From the NCBI GenBank assembly GCA_964058805.1, contig CAXKVV010000918.1:1-19976 (forward strand): DNA of 19,976 nucleotides, in the 5' to 3' direction. The stretch comes from Schoenoplectus triqueter (taxonomy: Eukaryota > Streptophyta > Magnoliopsida > Poales > Cyperaceae). Below the pieces are notes generated by a model that worked only from the letters and a program-made list of their open reading frames with translations, was not told where the DNA came from and did not search any database. Made by a program: the position numbers and the translations under genes. Shown piece by piece: positions 17,640-19,976 of this stretch. The first letter of the stretch is position 1. Each line of letters begins with the position of its first letter.

Positions 17640-19924
17640 CATTATTCCTTATTATTCATCACTTCATTTCTCATGACGTCTTCTCCTCTTCGGGTATTGT
17701 AGTTTTATCTCATGACGCCATTCCGCGTCGCCCCTTGAGTCATTATCATTTCTTTTACGAGGATCCTAGCGATTGGACTCCTCTCATCTCAGCCATCCGA
17801 GCGACTCCTGTCTACCCGCGAGGCGGCGGTTTATTCTTTAGGGATGATCAGCCTCATGACATCATGCCCCTTCAGCCCTTAGGCGTTGCTTCTACAGCTC
17901 CTTTGACACATCTCCTGGGCAAGGAGATTATCGACGGGGAGGCTCACAGGTGGACTACTGCTCCCTTCATTACTCCCTTGGAGTGCCATGGATATCAGCT
18001 AGAGTGGACCCGGTATGTCCTCATGCAGGAGGGGACTCTGCTCAGGCGAGCCGGGATATATGACTCGGTTTTCTTGTCGATGTTTCATTATCATATCGAC
18101 ACACCCTGGCTACGGGCCTTTTGTGAGAGGTGGAACTATTCCACCAACACTCTGTTCATCGACGATCGAGAGCTGACTCCGACCCTCCTAGAGATACAGC
18201 AGTTGACCGGGCTGCCGATCTTCGGTCATTTCTATGACGAGTTCATGGTTTCGTCTGCTGACTCGGGGGACTTCACTCGATTCCCGCCTTCTTTGCATAG
18301 GATTTATGAGATTTACCATCATCTACGGAGGGGGCATCCCGGAGTTCCGTTCAGACATTGGATCGCCTATTTCACCGATCGGGTCCACACTCGCCCTACG
18401 GGTCTGGCTTCCACCAGAGATCCATTTGGTACAGGTCGGCTCGAGATTCACTACGACGGCCCTATCCCATCTCAGGATACCCTGTGTTCACATGACGTGG
18501 ATCGGGAGACTTATTTGACAGCTTTCATCTCTTGGTGGATTTGCTATTTCTTATTGCCTAGCTCCCCCGCATACACCATTCGGCCCTCGGTGTTCGTTAT
18601 GGCGAGCCTGATCGCGCGTGGCGACAGGATTTCTTTGGCCGTCCCTGTACTGGCCAACATTTATAGATGCCTCCGCGGTTTGACTTCATCTCGTAGTCCT
18701 TCACAGTGCCAGGAGCTGATCCCGTGGCATTTGATTAGCGGATGGCTCCATTTACATTGGTCTGGCTCATATGATCCCGGCATGGCGGTCACGCTACGAG
18801 ATCGTCTACCCTTATTGAGTGACTTGGCTGGGGTGCAGCCAGCTTCATTGACTCCGGAGGCTGCTCGATATAGATTCTTCAGGAGTCGAGACCATCTACG
18901 CTTCTCTCGAGACAGATCAGTGGCCCGTGGGACATCTAGGGTTGCTGACAGGATGGTGATTGACAGCAGAGTTCCCTCTTCTGACTCTTCTAGCATTCGA
19001 GCCAGGCCTATTGATTTAGAGTACCTGATCAGTATTCGTCAGGGCTTTCTTCCTCTCAGATTGGGCGATCATATGTTCATCGAGCCCTATTCGCCACATC
19101 GGTGCGCACATCAGTTCGGCTTGGATCAGGATATTCCAGCGCCTCTTCTCCGCCCTATATCATTGGCAGCCGATTTGGAGGGTATCGGATGGTGCTACAC
19201 TCACCTCTTCCGACTAGGCACGGGCACTCGCTATCAGATGGTATCTACTTCTAGGACTTCCACCTTCACGAGGCGTTATCAGCAGTGGTATTATGAGACC
19301 ATTCGCTCTTACCAGTCATATACCCCTCCGGTGGTCGTCCGGAGTACATGTCCACGAGATGGCCAGCCTCTATTAAATGGCACCGTTTCGCGTGATCGCA
19401 GCCCTTTCCCGGCTATTGCTGCAGAGCCTGTCGACTTTCAGGGTTTAGACAGCCGGTTTCCTCACGCTTCTGTTAGGACCGTTCTCACAGGTATGCTTCA
19501 TCACCCTTTAGGTTATTTCTTTTCGATAAGCCTCATCTCATTTCGACCAATTCTCTTTGATTCAGAGCTGGCTTATGAGTATGATCACGCGGAGCCCGGG
19601 TTCTCGGTCCCTCGTCCACGAGTAGTTGGCGTTCATTCTCAGCCACATGTCGAGCCACCGGCTCTAGCTGCTATGGGGAGAGATCGAGACGGCGCCTCTC
19701 AGCCGTCTTCTCCATCTTCTTTTCCTTCTCCCACTCCGGGTGATTTTCTTCACTGACTCGCCTATCCTTATTCGGGCGCACTTCATTTACATCTCTGATT
19801 AGGGTTTGTTTTTCAGCTCATGGGACATCTCCTGTGGAGGCTACCCGAGACGATATCATAGCAGATCTATCGGCGCCTGCGAGCACTGCTATTCCAGGGT
19901 TTTGCACCGACCTTGCCGTCGCAG
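17612..19924 (+). CDS. Plant mobile domain (PMD) protein, 3' partial
   Basis: The product resembles the plant mobile domain (aminotransferase-like) family. That family is known from the MAIN/MAIL1 nuclear proteins and from domains carried by Ty3/gypsy and Mutator-like elements; its biochemical role is poorly defined. Counting residue 1 at 17612, family-like blocks are LRAFCERW (about 167-174), LTGLP (198-202), FISWWICYFLLPSS (305-318), LIPWHLISGWLHLHW (370-384) and EPYSPHRCAHQFGLDQDIP (491-509), followed by a Ser/Pro-rich tail (about 696-709). The frame is open from 17585 but has no ATG until 17864; 17612 is a TTG. The true start is therefore 17864, a non-AUG codon, or an ATG in an upstream exon. 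Exon ends are predicted at 19490, 19739 and 19924, with introns 19491-19565 and 19740-19816. Unspliced, the frame stops at 19756. A TE-borne copy is as likely as a host gene. Confidence 0.8.
19491..19565 (+). other. Predicted intron 1 of the PMD gene
   Basis: ACAG/GTATGC ... TTGATTCAG/AG fits plant splice sites and the interior is T-rich. The length is 75 nt, a multiple of three, and it has no stop codon. The reading frame therefore stays open if it is retained, adding 25 residues between VLT and ELAYEY. Confidence 0.6.
19740..19816 (+). other. Predicted intron 2 of the PMD gene
   Basis: CCGG/GTGATT ... GTTTTTCAG/CT, 77 nt. It contains the stop codon that ends the unspliced frame at 19756. 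Splicing joins the Ser/Pro-rich tail to AHGTSPVEATRDDIIADL and keeps the frame open to 19924, where CAG/GTTCG is a further donor. Confidence 0.6.
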
Positions 19925-19976
19925 GTTCGTGTGCTTCGTTTAATACCTAGTTGCCAACATGCACTAGTATTTCATT

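Noticed and set aside
18234..18996. ORFs in other frames inside the PMD exon
   Set aside because: They are shadows of the long, domain-bearing forward frame.

Overview
The window looks like repeat-rich nuclear DNA of a flowering plant. The evidence is degenerate CCCTAAA (plant telomere-type) repeats, TATA/CCAAT-style promoters, G-box and GTGGGNCCCAC motifs, GT-AG introns, long AT-rich tracts, and one gene for a plant mobile domain (PMD) protein. A monocot is possible from the promoter motifs, but I cannot name the species. I see no rRNA, tRNA, CRISPR array or bacterial-type operon.

About 16.4 kb is occupied by two related, very long inverted-repeat (foldback-type) elements. Copy 1 runs from at or before base 1 to about 6200. 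Copy 2 runs from about 6196 to 16440. Each has the same layout from the centre outward: a GC-richer core of about 270 bp, arrays of small palindromic repeats, tandem repeats of about 200-400 bp, an AT-rich block, and an outer arm. The cores (3198-3463 and 11054-11324) are clearly homologous and in opposite orientation, so copy 2 is inserted the other way round. Copy 1 carries an extra telomere-like tract beside its core. In the left arm of copy 2 the AT-rich block is replaced by 20-21-bp palindromic CGTTATAACG-type repeats. Both outer arms of copy 2 contain an inward-facing TATA box followed by a leader and a plausible 5' splice site, so convergent transcription is conceivable. Neither element contains a convincing transposase gene; the short ORFs there read through repeats.

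The most unusual signal is inside the arms. Dozens of small hairpins have a nearly constant loop, but their stems change from copy to copy while staying complementary. At least three loop families behave this way.

The right 3.5 kb holds a short repeat region, a duplicated promoter-like unit (TATTTATA at 17147 and 17393) in which each copy again has its own hairpin, and the PMD gene on the plus strand. Its long first exon reaches 19490, followed by two short in-frame introns and further exons that run off the window. PMD domains are known both in host genes (MAIN/MAIL1 type) and in plant transposable elements. Whether this gene is a passenger or partner of the foldback elements is not shown by the sequence.
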